DNA of 48,255 nt from JBOFFC01 sp051648405 (GCA_051648405.1 JBOFFC010000121.1:1-48255); one strand, 5' to 3'. Shown: positions 26,558-35,279, numbered from the stretch's first letter. A program made the numbers and translations. The notes: a model not told the origin generated them from the sequence alone.

Positions 26558-27071
26558 GCGAGTCGAGCGACGTTCCGGGGGCGCCGATGCAGCGGTCGCT
26601 CAGCAACCTTCGCGGCCGCGTGCGGGGCCGTCAATTGTGCCCCGAGTGCGACCATCTGAGCGGCGCCGACGACGTCAGCCTCCGCGAAGCGTCGCCACGG
26701 GAATCGGTTCGTTGGCTTGGCTACGGCAATTCAACGCCGACCTGGCTCACCTGATCCACGCCGATCTCGACCAACCTGTCCGCTACAGGTCGAGCCTCCG
26801 CGACTCGGACTACACACCCAGCCGAGCGCTCAAGCTGTCGGCCGACAGGACGCTGAAGTTCGGTTCGATGCTCAGCGAAGCGACGCGAAGCAGGAATGGA
26901 TTCAGGCCGCGCTGCGCGAAGTGCTCTTCGAGCCACGCAGCGAATGGCGCGGCGCTTTACGCGAGTTGTGATCCGCCTCCACACGGCGGGTAAGGGGTTG
27001 GCGCTCGGCCCTCGGCGGGGCAGGCTTGGTGCAACCCGTCCCGCCCCGAAGTTCGGACTCCCCCCCGCCCA
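26558..27071. other. 514-base gap, possibly holding gene debris
   Basis: No intact gene is convincing. Two overlapping plus-strand frames carry protein-like but discontinuous segments: one with WLRQFNADLAHLIHADLDQP, and another ending EWIQAALREVLFEPRSEWRG then ALREL and a stop at about 26971. A shift between frames near 26890 would join them. I cannot name a family. Confidence 0.35.
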
Positions 27072-27944
27072 ATGCCTGCTTCCGACGCCACCGATGCGCC
27101 GATCGCGCCGGGGCCCGTGCTCGCGTGCGTCGCGGCTTCGCCGCGGGGGGCGCTTGTCGCCCGGGCGGCCGAGGCGTGGGCCGACCTGCTGGGGGCGACG
27201 CTGGTGCTGCTGCACGCGGCCCCCGACGCGGCGTCGGCCGCGACCGCTCGCCAAGCCGTGTGGCTGCCGGCCGAGCTCCGCGACCGACTCGAGGTGTTCG
27301 TCGAAGCGGGCCGGGTCGAGCGGCTCGTCTGCCGACAGGCGGGGCGCCTCGGCGCCTCGCTGGTAGTCCTCGGGGCGCTCGAGCAAGACGGCGTCTGGAC
27401 CTCGCTCGTGGGGTCGGTCGCCCGGCAGGTGGCGCGGAAGGCGCCCTGCTCGGTGCTGCTGCTCCCCGACCCGCGGCGGCCGACGATCGGGCGCGTGGTC
27501 GTGAGCGTCGGCTTCGACGACCAATCGACCGAGCTGTTGCGGAGCGTGCTGCGGCTCGCCCAGCGCTCGCGGCCCGAGCGGCTCGACGTGGTCCACGAGG
27601 TGCAAACCTACGGTGACCTTCTGCGAACGCTCGGGGGTGACCCCAAGGCCGAAGAGCGCGCCCACCGCGACACGCAGCGCGAGGCGCTCCGCGAACGAAT
27701 CGCGTACCTTGCGCGGGACTTCGATCTGGTCGATCTTCCGCTGCGAGTCGAGTGCCTCGAAGGGCACGTCGGCCAGGCGGTCACCGACTACGCCGATCGA
27801 AACGAGGCCGACCTGTTGGTGATGTCGGCGCCGGCCCGGGTGAGCTTCTGGGATCGGTTCTTCAAGCAACCGGCCGAGCTCGCCCTGCACAGCTTGCCGT
27901 GCTCGCTGCTGTTGCACCGCCATCTGACCAAGGGAGACGCATGA
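27072..27944 (+). CDS. Tandem universal stress protein domains
   Basis: A 290-residue protein with two USP-like domains (about 1-135 and 145-285). The first ends with VVLGALEQDGVWTSLVGSVA and CSVLLLPDP, resembling the nucleotide-binding loop; the second (RVVVSVGFDDQSTELLRSVL, ending LHSLPCSLLLHR) lacks the usual glycine loop. Its stop overlaps the antiporter start in ATGA, so the two are translationally coupled. USP domains often accompany or are fused to cation antiporters and may regulate them by nucleotide binding (inference). Confidence 0.8.
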   Translation: MPASDATDAPIAPGPVLACVAASPRGALVARAAEAWADLLGATLVLLHAAPDAASAATARQAVWLPAELRDRLEVFVEAGRVERLVCRQAGRLGASLVVLGALEQDGVWTSLVGSVARQVARKAPCSVLLLPDPRRPTIGRVVVSVGFDDQSTELLRSVLRLAQRSRPERLDVVHEVQTYGDLLRTLGGDPKAEERAHRDTQREALRERIAYLARDFDLVDLPLRVECLEGHVGQAVTDYADRNEADLLVMSAPARVSFWDRFFKQPAELALHSLPCSLLLHRHLTKGDA

Positions 27945-29665
27945 GCGGCTTGTCGCACCAAGACACGGTGACGCTGTTCCTCAGCCTCGGAGTGCTGCTG
28001 GGGGTCGCGCGCCTGCTGGGGGAGATCGCATTGCGGTATCGTCAGCCGGCGGTCTTGGGCGAGCTGTTGGCGGGGATCCTGCTCGGGCCGACGGTGCTGG
28101 GAGCGCTCGCCCCCGGGTGCTCTGCCGCCTTGTTCCCGACGACGGGCAACGTGCCGCTGGCCCTGGGGTCGCTGACCACCGTGGCGATTACGCTGTTCTT
28201 GCTCGTGGCGGGGATGGAGGTCGATCTATCGACCGTGTGGCGCGAGGGCCGTGCGGCGCTTAGCGTCGGCGTGATGGGGATTGTGGCCCCGTTCACGGTG
28301 GGCTTCGCCGCGGCGTACGCGTTCCCAGCGCTGATGGGGGCGGAGCTCGACGCCGACCGCACGACCTTCGCGTTGTTCGTGGCGACGGCGCTGTCGATTT
28401 CCGCCCTGCCGGTCATTGCCAAGACACTGATCGATCTCAAGCTGTTCCGCACCGACCTGGGGATGGTCGTGATCGCGGCGGCAATCTTCAACGACTTGGT
28501 CGGTTGGATCATCTTCGCCGTGATCCTGGGGATGATTGGCAAGTCGACCGCGCTGCCGATCCCGGCGACGATCGGGCTCACCCTGGGGTTTGTTGTACTG
28601 ATGCTGACGGTCGTCCGCTGGGCGCTCGACCGGTCGCTCCCCTGGATCCAGGCGCACGCCAGTTGGCCCGGGGGGGTGCTCGGCTTCGCGCTGACCGGCG
28701 CGCTGCTGTCGGCCACTTGCACCGCGATGTTGGGCATCCACGCGATCTTTGGGTCGTTCCTGTTCGGGATCGCGTTGGGGGACTCGCGCCACCTTCGTGA
28801 GCACACTCGGGCGACGATCGACCAGTTCGTTTCGTTCATCTTCGCCCCGTTGTTCTTCGCCAGCATCGGACTGCAGGTGAACTTCCTAACGAAGTTCGAC
28901 GCGCCGCTGGTCCTGGCGGTGCTGGTCGTGGCGTGCGTCGGCAAGATCGTCGGCTGCGGCTTGGGGGCCAAGTGGGCGGGCTTCGCCAATCGCCAAGCGC
29001 TCGCCACGGGGATCGCAATGAACTCGCGCGGCGCGATGGAGATCATCCTCGGCACCCTGGCGCTGCAGGCCGGGCTGATCCGCGAGCGGATGTTCGTGGC
29101 CCTGGTGGTGATGGCCCTCGTGACGAGCATGATCAGCGGGCCGCTGATTCGGCTCTGCCTGAAGCAGAAGGCAACGAAGCAGTTCACCGACTACCTGTCG
29201 GCGAAGAACTCGTTCTGCCGGTTGCAGGCGACCGACCGCCGCGCCGTCGTCCGCGAGCTCGTGCAACTGGGCTGCCGCGACCGGGGGCTCGACCCGGGCC
29301 TCGTCGATTCGCTCGTTTGGGCCCGCGAGGAAGTGGCCGGCACGAGCCTCGAGCACGGCGTGGCGATCCCCCACGCGCGGCTCGAGGGGATCGATCAGCC
29401 GATGGTCGTCGTCGGCGTGTCGCAGGCCGGGATCGACTGGGACTCGCCCGACGGCGAGCCGACCGGCGTCGTCGTCCTACTGGTGACCCCCCGCGGCGAC
29501 AACGAGGTGCAGCTCAACCTGCTGGCCGACATCGCCCGCACGTTCCACGACGCGAAACGCATCCAAATGGCTCGTGAAACGACCAGCTACACCGAGTTCC
29601 TCGCCTGCGTGAAGAGCGACCTGCGGCCGCGGGCCGACGCGCAGGCCGCCGCGCCGGTCGCCTGA
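27941..29665 (+). CDS. Monovalent cation:proton antiporter (CPA2-like) with C-terminal EIIA-type domain
   Basis: A 574-residue fusion. Residues about 1-415 form a multi-spanning Na+/H+ exchanger domain (LGELLAGILLGPTVLG, LFLLVAGMEVDLSTVWREGR, AIFNDLVGWIIFAVILGMIG and ATGIAMNSRGAMEIILGTLA). Residues about 430-560 match a PTS EIIA type 2 domain with the phospho-acceptor region HGVAIPHAR (His 478) and VVLLVTPRGDNEVQLNLLAD. The ATG at 27941 overlaps the stop of the stress-protein gene. The EIIA part suggests control by PTS-type phosphorylation or carbon/nitrogen state (inference). Confidence 0.88.
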   Translation: MSGLSHQDTVTLFLSLGVLLGVARLLGEIALRYRQPAVLGELLAGILLGPTVLGALAPGCSAALFPTTGNVPLALGSLTTVAITLFLLVAGMEVDLSTVWREGRAALSVGVMGIVAPFTVGFAAAYAFPALMGAELDADRTTFALFVATALSISALPVIAKTLIDLKLFRTDLGMVVIAAAIFNDLVGWIIFAVILGMIGKSTALPIPATIGLTLGFVVLMLTVVRWALDRSLPWIQAHASWPGGVLGFALTGALLSATCTAMLGIHAIFGSFLFGIALGDSRHLREHTRATIDQFVSFIFAPLFFASIGLQVNFLTKFDAPLVLAVLVVACVGKIVGCGLGAKWAGFANRQALATGIAMNSRGAMEIILGTLALQAGLIRERMFVALVVMALVTSMISGPLIRLCLKQKATKQFTDYLSAKNSFCRLQATDRRAVVRELVQLGCRDRGLDPGLVDSLVWAREEVAGTSLEHGVAIPHARLEGIDQPMVVVGVSQAGIDWDSPDGEPTGVVVLLVTPRGDNEVQLNLLADIARTFHDAKRIQMARETTSYTEFLACVKSDLRPRADAQAAAPVA

Positions 29666-29813
29666 CCGAGACCGCCGAGGGCGCCCCTCCGACTCGCCGG
29701 GGGGGCGACGCGCCAGGCCGCACAGCCGGTAGGACGGGCGCAAAACGCCCCCCACCGGCCCGCCGCTGGGTTTGCGCAAGTTGCCCGGCTTACCGCCGGC
29801 AAATAGACTGGAG

Positions 29814-29842
29814 CCTCCCCCCGGGCTGTCGCCCGAGGGGGG
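29814..29842. terminator. Strong GC hairpin in the 29666-29871 gap
   Basis: CCCCCCGGGC pairs with GCCC-GA-GGGGGG around a short TGTC loop. No U-run follows. It lies 30 bases before the next start codon, so it may terminate the antiporter transcript or form part of the next leader. Confidence 0.4.
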
Positions 29843-29871
29843 CCGGTCCCTCCGCACGTCCGCCCGCCACT

Positions 29872-30873
29872 ATGACGAGCCCCGTCCGCATCCCCGTAGC
29901 GCTCGCCGCGGCCACGCTCGTCGTGGCGCTCGCGTCGGTTGACGTCCGAGCCCAGGGGGACATCGCGGCCCAACCCGTGGCGGTCACGCCGGCCGCAAAG
30001 GTCCTTGCGGCGCCCAAGCGGAGCGAGTCGATCTTCGCCCCCGGGGTCGAGACGATCATCCCGGCGATCGTCGATCCGGCCGAAACCGTGAGCCGCCACC
30101 CGGTGGTCGAAGTCCGCGCTCAGAAGTCGCTCGACTGGAGCCCAGAGCTGCTTACCACCAGCCGCACGGCTTTCAACCTCGCCAAGAACGCCCGCTTCCG
30201 CCGCGACGTGTGGCAGCTCGAGTTCGGTTTCAAGCCGCTGCGGATGCTACGCCTAGAGCCCGCCGACGGCGGTCCGCAGAAGCTTGTCTGGTACATCGTC
30301 TACCGCGTGAAGAACACGGGGGACCTGTGGCGCCCCGTTTCCGACGAACAATCGGGTGCGTTCATCGCGAAGCGGGTCGATGGGGGTCCGGTCCGCTTCT
30401 CGCCTCACTTTGTGCTGCAAGCGCAGGACGTCGCGCCGGCGGGTGGCAAGGTTTACCGCTCGTACCTCGACCGGGTGATCCCGGGCGCCCTCGGGCCGAT
30501 CAAGCAGCGGGAGCTCTCCGATCGGCCGCTGCTGACGAGCGTCGAGATGCCGCTCGCGCCGCTGGCGCCGGGCGCCGAGGCGTGGGGGGTCGCGATGTGG
30601 GAGGGGATCGACCCCGAGATCGACTTCTTCAGCGTCTTCGTCCGCGGGCTGTCGAACGCCTACGACTGGACCGACCCGCCGGGGGGGTACGCCGAGGGGG
30701 ACGCCCCGGGCAAGGGGCGCGAGTTCGTCCGCAAGACGCTGCAGCTCAACTTCTGGCGGCCCGGCGACCGGTTCCTGCAGCACGAGGGAGAGGTCCGCAA
30801 CGGCACCCCCCCGGGCAAGGGGAGCCTGTACGGCGGCCCCGAAGGGGTTGCTTACCAGTGGGTCTACCGGTAG
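29872..30873 (+). CDS. Secreted protein of unknown function
   Basis: A 333-residue protein with a signal peptide (VALAAATLVVALASVDVRAQ). The conserved-looking core is FRRDVWQLEFGFKPLRMLRL, LVWYIVYRVKNTGDLWRPVS and YDWTDPPGGYAEGDAPGKGR, ending in GPEGVAYQWVYR. I do not recognise a named domain; it resembles conserved planctomycete exported proteins of unknown role. It lies upstream of rpmA with an 88-base gap containing a GGCCCCG / CGGGGCC hairpin. Confidence 0.7.
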   Translation: MTSPVRIPVALAAATLVVALASVDVRAQGDIAAQPVAVTPAAKVLAAPKRSESIFAPGVETIIPAIVDPAETVSRHPVVEVRAQKSLDWSPELLTTSRTAFNLAKNARFRRDVWQLEFGFKPLRMLRLEPADGGPQKLVWYIVYRVKNTGDLWRPVSDEQSGAFIAKRVDGGPVRFSPHFVLQAQDVAPAGGKVYRSYLDRVIPGALGPIKQRELSDRPLLTSVEMPLAPLAPGAEAWGVAMWEGIDPEIDFFSVFVRGLSNAYDWTDPPGGYAEGDAPGKGREFVRKTLQLNFWRPGDRFLQHEGEVRNGTPPGKGSLYGGPEGVAYQWVYR

Positions 30874-30961
30874 TCTGCGGGGCTCAGGAATCCCCCCAAG
30901 GCCCGGCCCCGAAGCGACGGGGCCGTGGCCGGCACCGGCAAGTCTACGAGGCGACGCGACG

Positions 30962-31216
30962 ATGGCACACAAAAAGGGTCAAGGCTCGAGCCGCAACGGT
31001 CGTGACTCGAACGGCCAGCGCCGCGGCGTGAAGCGGTTCGGCGGTCAGCACGTCACCCCCGGGTGCATCCTGGTGCGGCAGCTCGGCAACAAGTTCCACG
31101 CCGGTCGCCACGTTGGCGAGGGGAAGGACTACACGCTGTTCGCCCTCGTCGAGGGACACGTGAAGTTCGACCGCGAGGGTCGCCGCATCAACGTGGTGCC
31201 GCTCGAAGCGAACTGA
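30962..31216 (+). CDS. rpmA: 50S ribosomal protein L27
   Basis: L27, 84 residues. MAHKKGQGSSRNGRDSNGQR is the mature-type N-terminus that reaches the peptidyl transferase centre; RRGVKRFGGQHVTPGCILVR and VEGHVKFDREGRRINVVP follow. The ATG at 30962 is preferred over upstream in-frame starts. rplU (L21), the usual partner, is not adjacent. A terminator follows and obgE lies 201 bases on. Confidence 0.96.
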   Translation: MAHKKGQGSSRNGRDSNGQRRGVKRFGGQHVTPGCILVRQLGNKFHAGRHVGEGKDYTLFALVEGHVKFDREGRRINVVPLEAN

Positions 31217-31246
31217 TCGCTGCGCTGCGTCGCTCTCGACTCCCCA

Positions 31247-31276
31247 GGGGCGCCCGCGTGGGCGTCCTTGTTTTTT
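31247..31276 (+). terminator. Rho-independent terminator after rpmA
   Basis: GGGCGCCC and GGGCGTCC form an 8-base stem (one G-U pair) around GCGT, followed by TTGTTTTTT. This is the clearest classical terminator in the window. Confidence 0.75.
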
Positions 31277-31417
31277 GCGCAACGCGAATGGAGCGGAGGG
31301 CGAGTCGAGCCGTGGGCGGCGCGAGTACCCAGGATTTCCCCTCCCCCTGAAGGGGTCGGGGGTAGGGCGCGACGCACTGCCTAGCAATGAATCCGTACCA
31401 CCCCCTCGGGCCGCGTG

Positions 31418-32413
31418 ATGTTCGTTGACCGAGTGACCGTCGATGTCGTATCGGGCGACGGCGGCAATGGCTGCATGAGCTTCCGCCGCGAGAAGTTCAT
31501 CCCGCGCGGCGGCCCCGACGGTGGCGACGGCGGCGACGGGGGGAGCGTGGTCGTAATCGCCGAGGCGGGAGTCGATAGCCTCGTCGAGCTCGTCCATCGC
31601 AAGCACTGGCGCGCCCGCAACGGCGTCCCGGGCCAAGGGTCGAAGTGCCACGGGGCCAACGCCGACGACCTGATCATCCGCGTCCCCCCCGGGACCGTAA
31701 TCCGCGACGCGAAGCACGACCTGGTGCTCCGCGACCTGGCGAAGCCCGGCGATCAAGTCGTCGCGGCGCGGGGGGGCAAAGGGGGCAAGGGGAACGCCCG
31801 CTTCAAGTCCTCCACCGACCAGGCGCCGCGCGCGCACACGCCGGGGGACGAGGGGGAGCAACGCACGCTCACGTTCGAGCTGAAGGTGATCGCCGACGTC
31901 GGCCTGCTGGGGAAGCCCAACGCCGGCAAGAGCACGCTGCTGAGCCGTGTGTCGCGGGCCCGGCCGGAGATCGCCGACTACCCGTTCACCACCAAGAGCC
32001 CCAACCTGGGGATCGTGCAGGTCGACCTCGACCGCTCGTTCGTGGTCGCCGACATCCCGGGGCTGATCGAAGGGGCGAGCCAAGGGATCGGCCTCGGGCA
32101 CGAGTTCCTGCGGCACGTCGAGCGGACGCGCGTGCTGATCCACCTCGTCGAACCCGAGCCGCAGGACGCGACCGACCCGATCGCCAACTACCACACGATC
32201 CGCGCCGAGCTCGCCCTGTACGACGCCGCGCTCGCCCAGCGGCCCGAGCTGCTGGCCGTCAGCAAGGCGGAGCTCCCGTCGTCGGCCGAGGTCGCCGAGC
32301 AGCTCGCCGCCGCGAGCGGCCGCCGCGTCTACCGCTTCTCGAGCGTCACGGGCGAAGGGCTCAAAGAGCTGCTGAGCGACGCCTACGCGCTGCTCAAGGG
32401 TGACGGAAGCTGA
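31418..32413 (+). CDS. obgE: GTPase Obg
   Basis: Obg, about 331 residues (ATG 31418; a GTG precedes it by one codon). The glycine-rich Obg fold is clear (VSGDGGNGCMSFRREKFIPR, GGDGGDGGSV). The G domain shows GKPNAGKSTLLS (G1), PFTTKSPNLG (G2) and ADIPGLIEGASQGIGLGHEF (G3). The position of G4 reads LAVSKAEL instead of NKxD. There is no C-terminal OCT domain. Obg acts in 50S assembly and the stringent response. The stop codon lies at the left end of the giant hairpin repeat. Confidence 0.95.
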   Translation: MFVDRVTVDVVSGDGGNGCMSFRREKFIPRGGPDGGDGGDGGSVVVIAEAGVDSLVELVHRKHWRARNGVPGQGSKCHGANADDLIIRVPPGTVIRDAKHDLVLRDLAKPGDQVVAARGGKGGKGNARFKSSTDQAPRAHTPGDEGEQRTLTFELKVIADVGLLGKPNAGKSTLLSRVSRARPEIADYPFTTKSPNLGIVQVDLDRSFVVADIPGLIEGASQGIGLGHEFLRHVERTRVLIHLVEPEPQDATDPIANYHTIRAELALYDAALAQRPELLAVSKAELPSSAEVAEQLAAASGRRVYRFSSVTGEGLKELLSDAYALLKGDGS

Positions 32414-32590
32414 ACCGCCACGACGCCAAGAGCGCCAAGTACGCCACGAAACGATTGGTAACCACAGATGAACGCAGACGAACAAGGATAGAGACAGAGC
32501 TCGACTTGTCTGCGTTCATCGGTGTTCATCTGTGGTTCCCTGTCTTTCCGTCGCGTACTTTGCGCTCGTGGCGTCGTGGCGGTTCCCTCG
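32410..32590. repeat. Giant imperfect hairpin between convergent obgE and GAF gene
   Basis: The outer arms AACCGCCACGACGCCAAGAG (from 32413) and its near-complement GCTCGTGGCGTCGTGGCGGT (to about 32584) enclose an inner palindrome: AACCACAGATGAACGCAGA from 32459 and TCTGCGTTCATC...TTCATCTGTGGTTCC to 32539. The inner arms match the repeat at 46973-47111. It overlaps the obgE stop and ends six bases before the stop of the opposite gene, consistent with a two-way terminator. Confidence 0.8.
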
Positions 32591-32596
32591 TCCGTC

Positions 32597-33817
32597 TCAG
32601 CGGCGCCGAATCGCCGTCGCGGCGTGCAGGTCCTCGGCGCCCGCCATGCGGAGCCGGCGGAGCGAGTCGCGGGCCGACAGCGACACATGCCCTTCGGACG
32701 TCAGCGCCCGGAGCGTGTCGCCGAGGCGGCGCTCGAGGATCGGGCTCATGAGCCCCGGGTCGCCGGCCAGCAGGATCAGCCGCTCGTTCTCGGCGAGCTT
32801 CACGAGGCGCGGGGCGTAGACCGCGTCGTTGTCCCAGCCCAGGGGCGCGGCTTCGCAGACCCACGAGTCGGTTTGGCCGGGCCGCGACCGCAGCACGATG
32901 GCCGGGCCGGCGGCGGCGTACGACCCGTTCTGGCCTCGCCCGTCGATCAGCGCGACCGCGATCGACAGCCCCTCACCCGACGCGTTGCACCCCACGAGGG
33001 TGGCGCCGATCAGCGAAAGCAGTTCTCCGGCGTCGTTCGCTTGCGAGGCGTGCGCGCGGGCAGCGACGCGCGTCGCCTGGGCGGCGAGCAGCGCCGACTC
33101 GCTCGCCACGCCGGGGCAGTCGAGCACCGCCGCGGCAAGGGCCATGACGCGGCCGTCTTCGAGCGCGAGCCAGTCGTGCATCGCGACGCCGCACGCGGCG
33201 CTCGTCCAACCGGCGAGTTCGAGGTCTTCAACCGCGGGGGATCGGGTCGGCAGTTCGGCGACGAGCGACGTCGGCTCCTTGGGGGCGAGCCGCTCGCGCG
33301 GCGCATCGACCAGTAGCGCGTCGCGTTCGAGCTCGAGCGCGAGTCGCCCGGCGACGACTTCGATGAGCTCGACCTCTCCGTCGCCGAACTCGCGCGCCGA
33401 GTCGCACAGCAGCCACAGGACGCCGTGGATCGTCAGGTCGCTCGACACGGGGACGCCGACCGCGGCGCCCGCCGAGCGGTGCAGGCGCCAACGTCGCGTC
33501 GTCGCGCGGTCTTCGAGGACCACCGCCCCGCCGGCGAGCGCCGCGAGGTCGGCCTCGGCATCGACCAGCACGCGCTGCGGGGCGCCGGCAACGTCGCGGT
33601 CGCCGTCTTGCCAAGCGGCGCGGCGGCGGAGCCGTTTCGTCGCGTCGTCGAGCAGCCACAGCTCGGCGGCCTCGAACGCGAGCCCCTTCGCGGCGCCGCG
33701 CAGCACGGCGCCCAACCGCAGGTCGAGCGTCGCCCGCCGTGCGTCTTCGAGTGGCGCAAAGGCCGGCTCGGTCGAAGGATTGGCGAGCGAGAACGGTAGG
33801 GTCGATGTCGAGGTCAT
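32597..33817 (-). CDS. GAF domain protein with degenerate PP2C/SpoIIE-like domain
   Basis: A 406-residue cytoplasmic protein from ATG 33817 (MTSTSTLPFSLANPSTEPAF); longer readings lack support. A GAF-like sensor domain spans about residues 20-190 (LGAVLRGAAKGLAFEAAELW, VGVPVSSDLTIHGVLWLLCD). Residues about 200-400 resemble a SpoIIE/PP2C phosphatase (AGWTSAACGVAMHDWLALED, LIGATLVGCNASGEGLSIAV and AAPLGWDNDAVYAPRLVKLA, NERLILLAGDPGL). The metal-binding Asp motifs (GDxxD, DVxGHG) are not preserved, so a scaffold or binding role is as likely as catalysis. Planctomycetes carry many GAF/SpoIIE switch proteins. Confidence 0.65.
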   Translation of the reverse strand: MTSTSTLPFSLANPSTEPAFAPLEDARRATLDLRLGAVLRGAAKGLAFEAAELWLLDDATKRLRRRAAWQDGDRDVAGAPQRVLVDAEADLAALAGGAVVLEDRATTRRWRLHRSAGAAVGVPVSSDLTIHGVLWLLCDSAREFGDGEVELIEVVAGRLALELERDALLVDAPRERLAPKEPTSLVAELPTRSPAVEDLELAGWTSAACGVAMHDWLALEDGRVMALAAAVLDCPGVASESALLAAQATRVAARAHASQANDAGELLSLIGATLVGCNASGEGLSIAVALIDGRGQNGSYAAAGPAIVLRSRPGQTDSWVCEAAPLGWDNDAVYAPRLVKLAENERLILLAGDPGLMSPILERRLGDTLRALTSEGHVSLSARDSLRRLRMAGAEDLHAATAIRRR

Positions 33818-34060
33818 TGCGAGTTGCCGCGGCGGCGGGGTGGCGTTGCTACCGGCGCCTTTTGCGCTGGCGTCAAACTCTGCTTCGGCGCCTTTCGCCG
33901 GTCGGCTGGCGGGTCGGGCAAAAACTGCCGAACGTAACGGTGGCGCCGGTCGCGCAAACGTTTTCTTCGTCTTCACGCGTGACGCGCGCGTGGTGTAAAC
34001 GACCTTTGACCGTGAGGGGGGAACACTTCTCCGGACCATGGAATGGAAAAGGAACCTGTC

Positions 34061-34660
34061 ATGCGTCGCTTCTTCTCACTGCGTTCAAACGTCGCCTGCG
34101 GCCTGGCGTTGGGCGTGTCGCTCGCCGCTTCGACCTCGTACGCCGTCTACGTCGAAGGCCAGCCAACCGAGCTGGGTGGTTACGGCGAAGGGGTGTTGTT
34201 CATCACGACGATCGACGAGCCCGGCTTGCGCGACTTCGTCGAAGGGGTCGTCGAAGCCTCTCCGATCTACCCGGTCTACGCGCCCGAGCTGATCGATCCG
34301 GTCGTCGTCGGAGGAGACGACCCCGACGCCTGGATCGCGTGGAGCGGCGCGGCCGACGAGAATTGGCGCGGCGAACTCGATGAGGATTTCGTCTTCCCCT
34401 ACGACGAGACGGTGATCGACGACCCGTCGGAAGAGCTGCCGTCGGACTACGTGCCGACGGACGAGGAGTTCTTCGTCGACGACGTCGATCCGACGCTGTT
34501 CGACAACGAAGGGCCGACCGATGACTTCGACGAGTCGCTGATCTACGCCAACGGCGAAGGGCAGCCCCTGAGCGGCGCGACGGGGTCCGTCCCCGAGCCG
34601 ACGACCGGCTTGCTTGCCGCGCTGGCCGCCACGGCCGTTACGCTCCGCCGGCGCCGCTGA
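34061..34660 (+). CDS. Acidic exported protein with PEP-CTERM-like tail
   Basis: A 199-residue protein. The ATG at 34061 is preferred over 34043 because AAGGAA lies a few bases upstream and MRRFFSLRSNVACGLALGVS begins a signal peptide. The mature chain is very acidic (DDPDAWIAWSGAADENWRGE, DEEFFVDDVDPTLFDNEGPT). It ends with VPEPTTGLLAALAATAVTLR then RRR, a PEP-CTERM sorting tail. The function is unknown. A perfect 17-base hairpin follows 56 bases downstream. Confidence 0.7.
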   Translation: MRRFFSLRSNVACGLALGVSLAASTSYAVYVEGQPTELGGYGEGVLFITTIDEPGLRDFVEGVVEASPIYPVYAPELIDPVVVGGDDPDAWIAWSGAADENWRGELDEDFVFPYDETVIDDPSEELPSDYVPTDEEFFVDDVDPTLFDNEGPTDDFDESLIYANGEGQPLSGATGSVPEPTTGLLAALAATAVTLRRRR

Positions 34661-34716
34661 GCCGGGCCGTGTAGGCCACGGCCACTTGTCGTGCGGACGC
34701 CAAGCGCACGAACCAC

Positions 34717-34757
34717 CCATCGCCCCCGCGGGACGCCTGGTCCCGCGGGGGCGATGG
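34717..34757. terminator. Perfect 17-base hairpin downstream of the acidic protein
   Basis: CCATCGCCCCCGCGGGA at 34717-34733 and TCCCGCGGGGGCGATGG at 34741-34757 are exactly complementary with a 7-base loop. No T-run follows. It probably ends transcription of the upstream gene. Confidence 0.6.
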
Positions 34758-34865
34758 CGTTGATGGTGGAAGGTAGGCAGAAGCCGCGCCGCTTGCTTTG
34801 GGTGGCGGCGCGGGCGGTGGGCGTGATTTGTGGCAATACTGCGAGGTACGCCACGAAGCGGGGGG

Positions 34866-35201
34866 ATGGAACGCGTTGTCTACACGGTCCGCCCAGAGCT
34901 CGGCCGCGTCTTGGTCTGGTACGCCGTCGCTGTGCTTTGGATGGTGGCGATCGTCACTTGACTACCGTTCCCGAAGACGCCCCGAGAGCCGCGTTTGGTC
35001 GCGATCCTCACCGTCGGCGTCGTCGGCTCGCTGACGGTTCTGGCCCCGCAACGCGTCTGGCTCCGCTGGCTCTGGCGGCTTGAGCTCGATGATCAGGGGA
35101 CCGCGCGGACGTTCTTCGGCTTGCGTGACCGGTGGGCCTGGGACACGTTTGCGAACGGTGAGGTCGTGCGCTGTGGGCCGGCGCCGCGGGTTTGGCGATG
35201 A
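34866..35201 (+). pseudogene. Relic of a small membrane protein interrupted by an in-frame TGA
   Basis: ATG 34866 opens a frame reading MERVVYTVRPELGRVLVWYA then VAVLWMVAIVT, a basic start and a membrane helix, and stops at TGA 34959-34961. The same frame continues with RLVAILTVGVVGSLTVLAPQ, then WLRWLWRLELDDQG and FFGLRDRWAWDTFANGEVV to the stop at 35199-35201. The two halves read like one membrane protein with a PH-like domain (inference). A sequencing error or decay are both possible. Confidence 0.45.
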
Positions 35202-35279
35202 TGGCGCTGGCCGGCGCGTGGCGTCGCGGGCGTTGGGCGACGTCGGCGTCGGGGTCGCGTGCTGTCAGCAGTTGAGATG

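Noticed and set aside
26721..27923. A 400-codon minus-strand frame opposite the universal stress protein
   Set aside because: No domain is recognisable, while the plus strand encodes two clear USP domains coupled to the antiporter.
34959..34961. TGA read as selenocysteine in the interrupted membrane-protein frame
   Set aside because: No selenoprotein family matches and no SECIS-like stem was recognised after the codon; decay or error is simpler.
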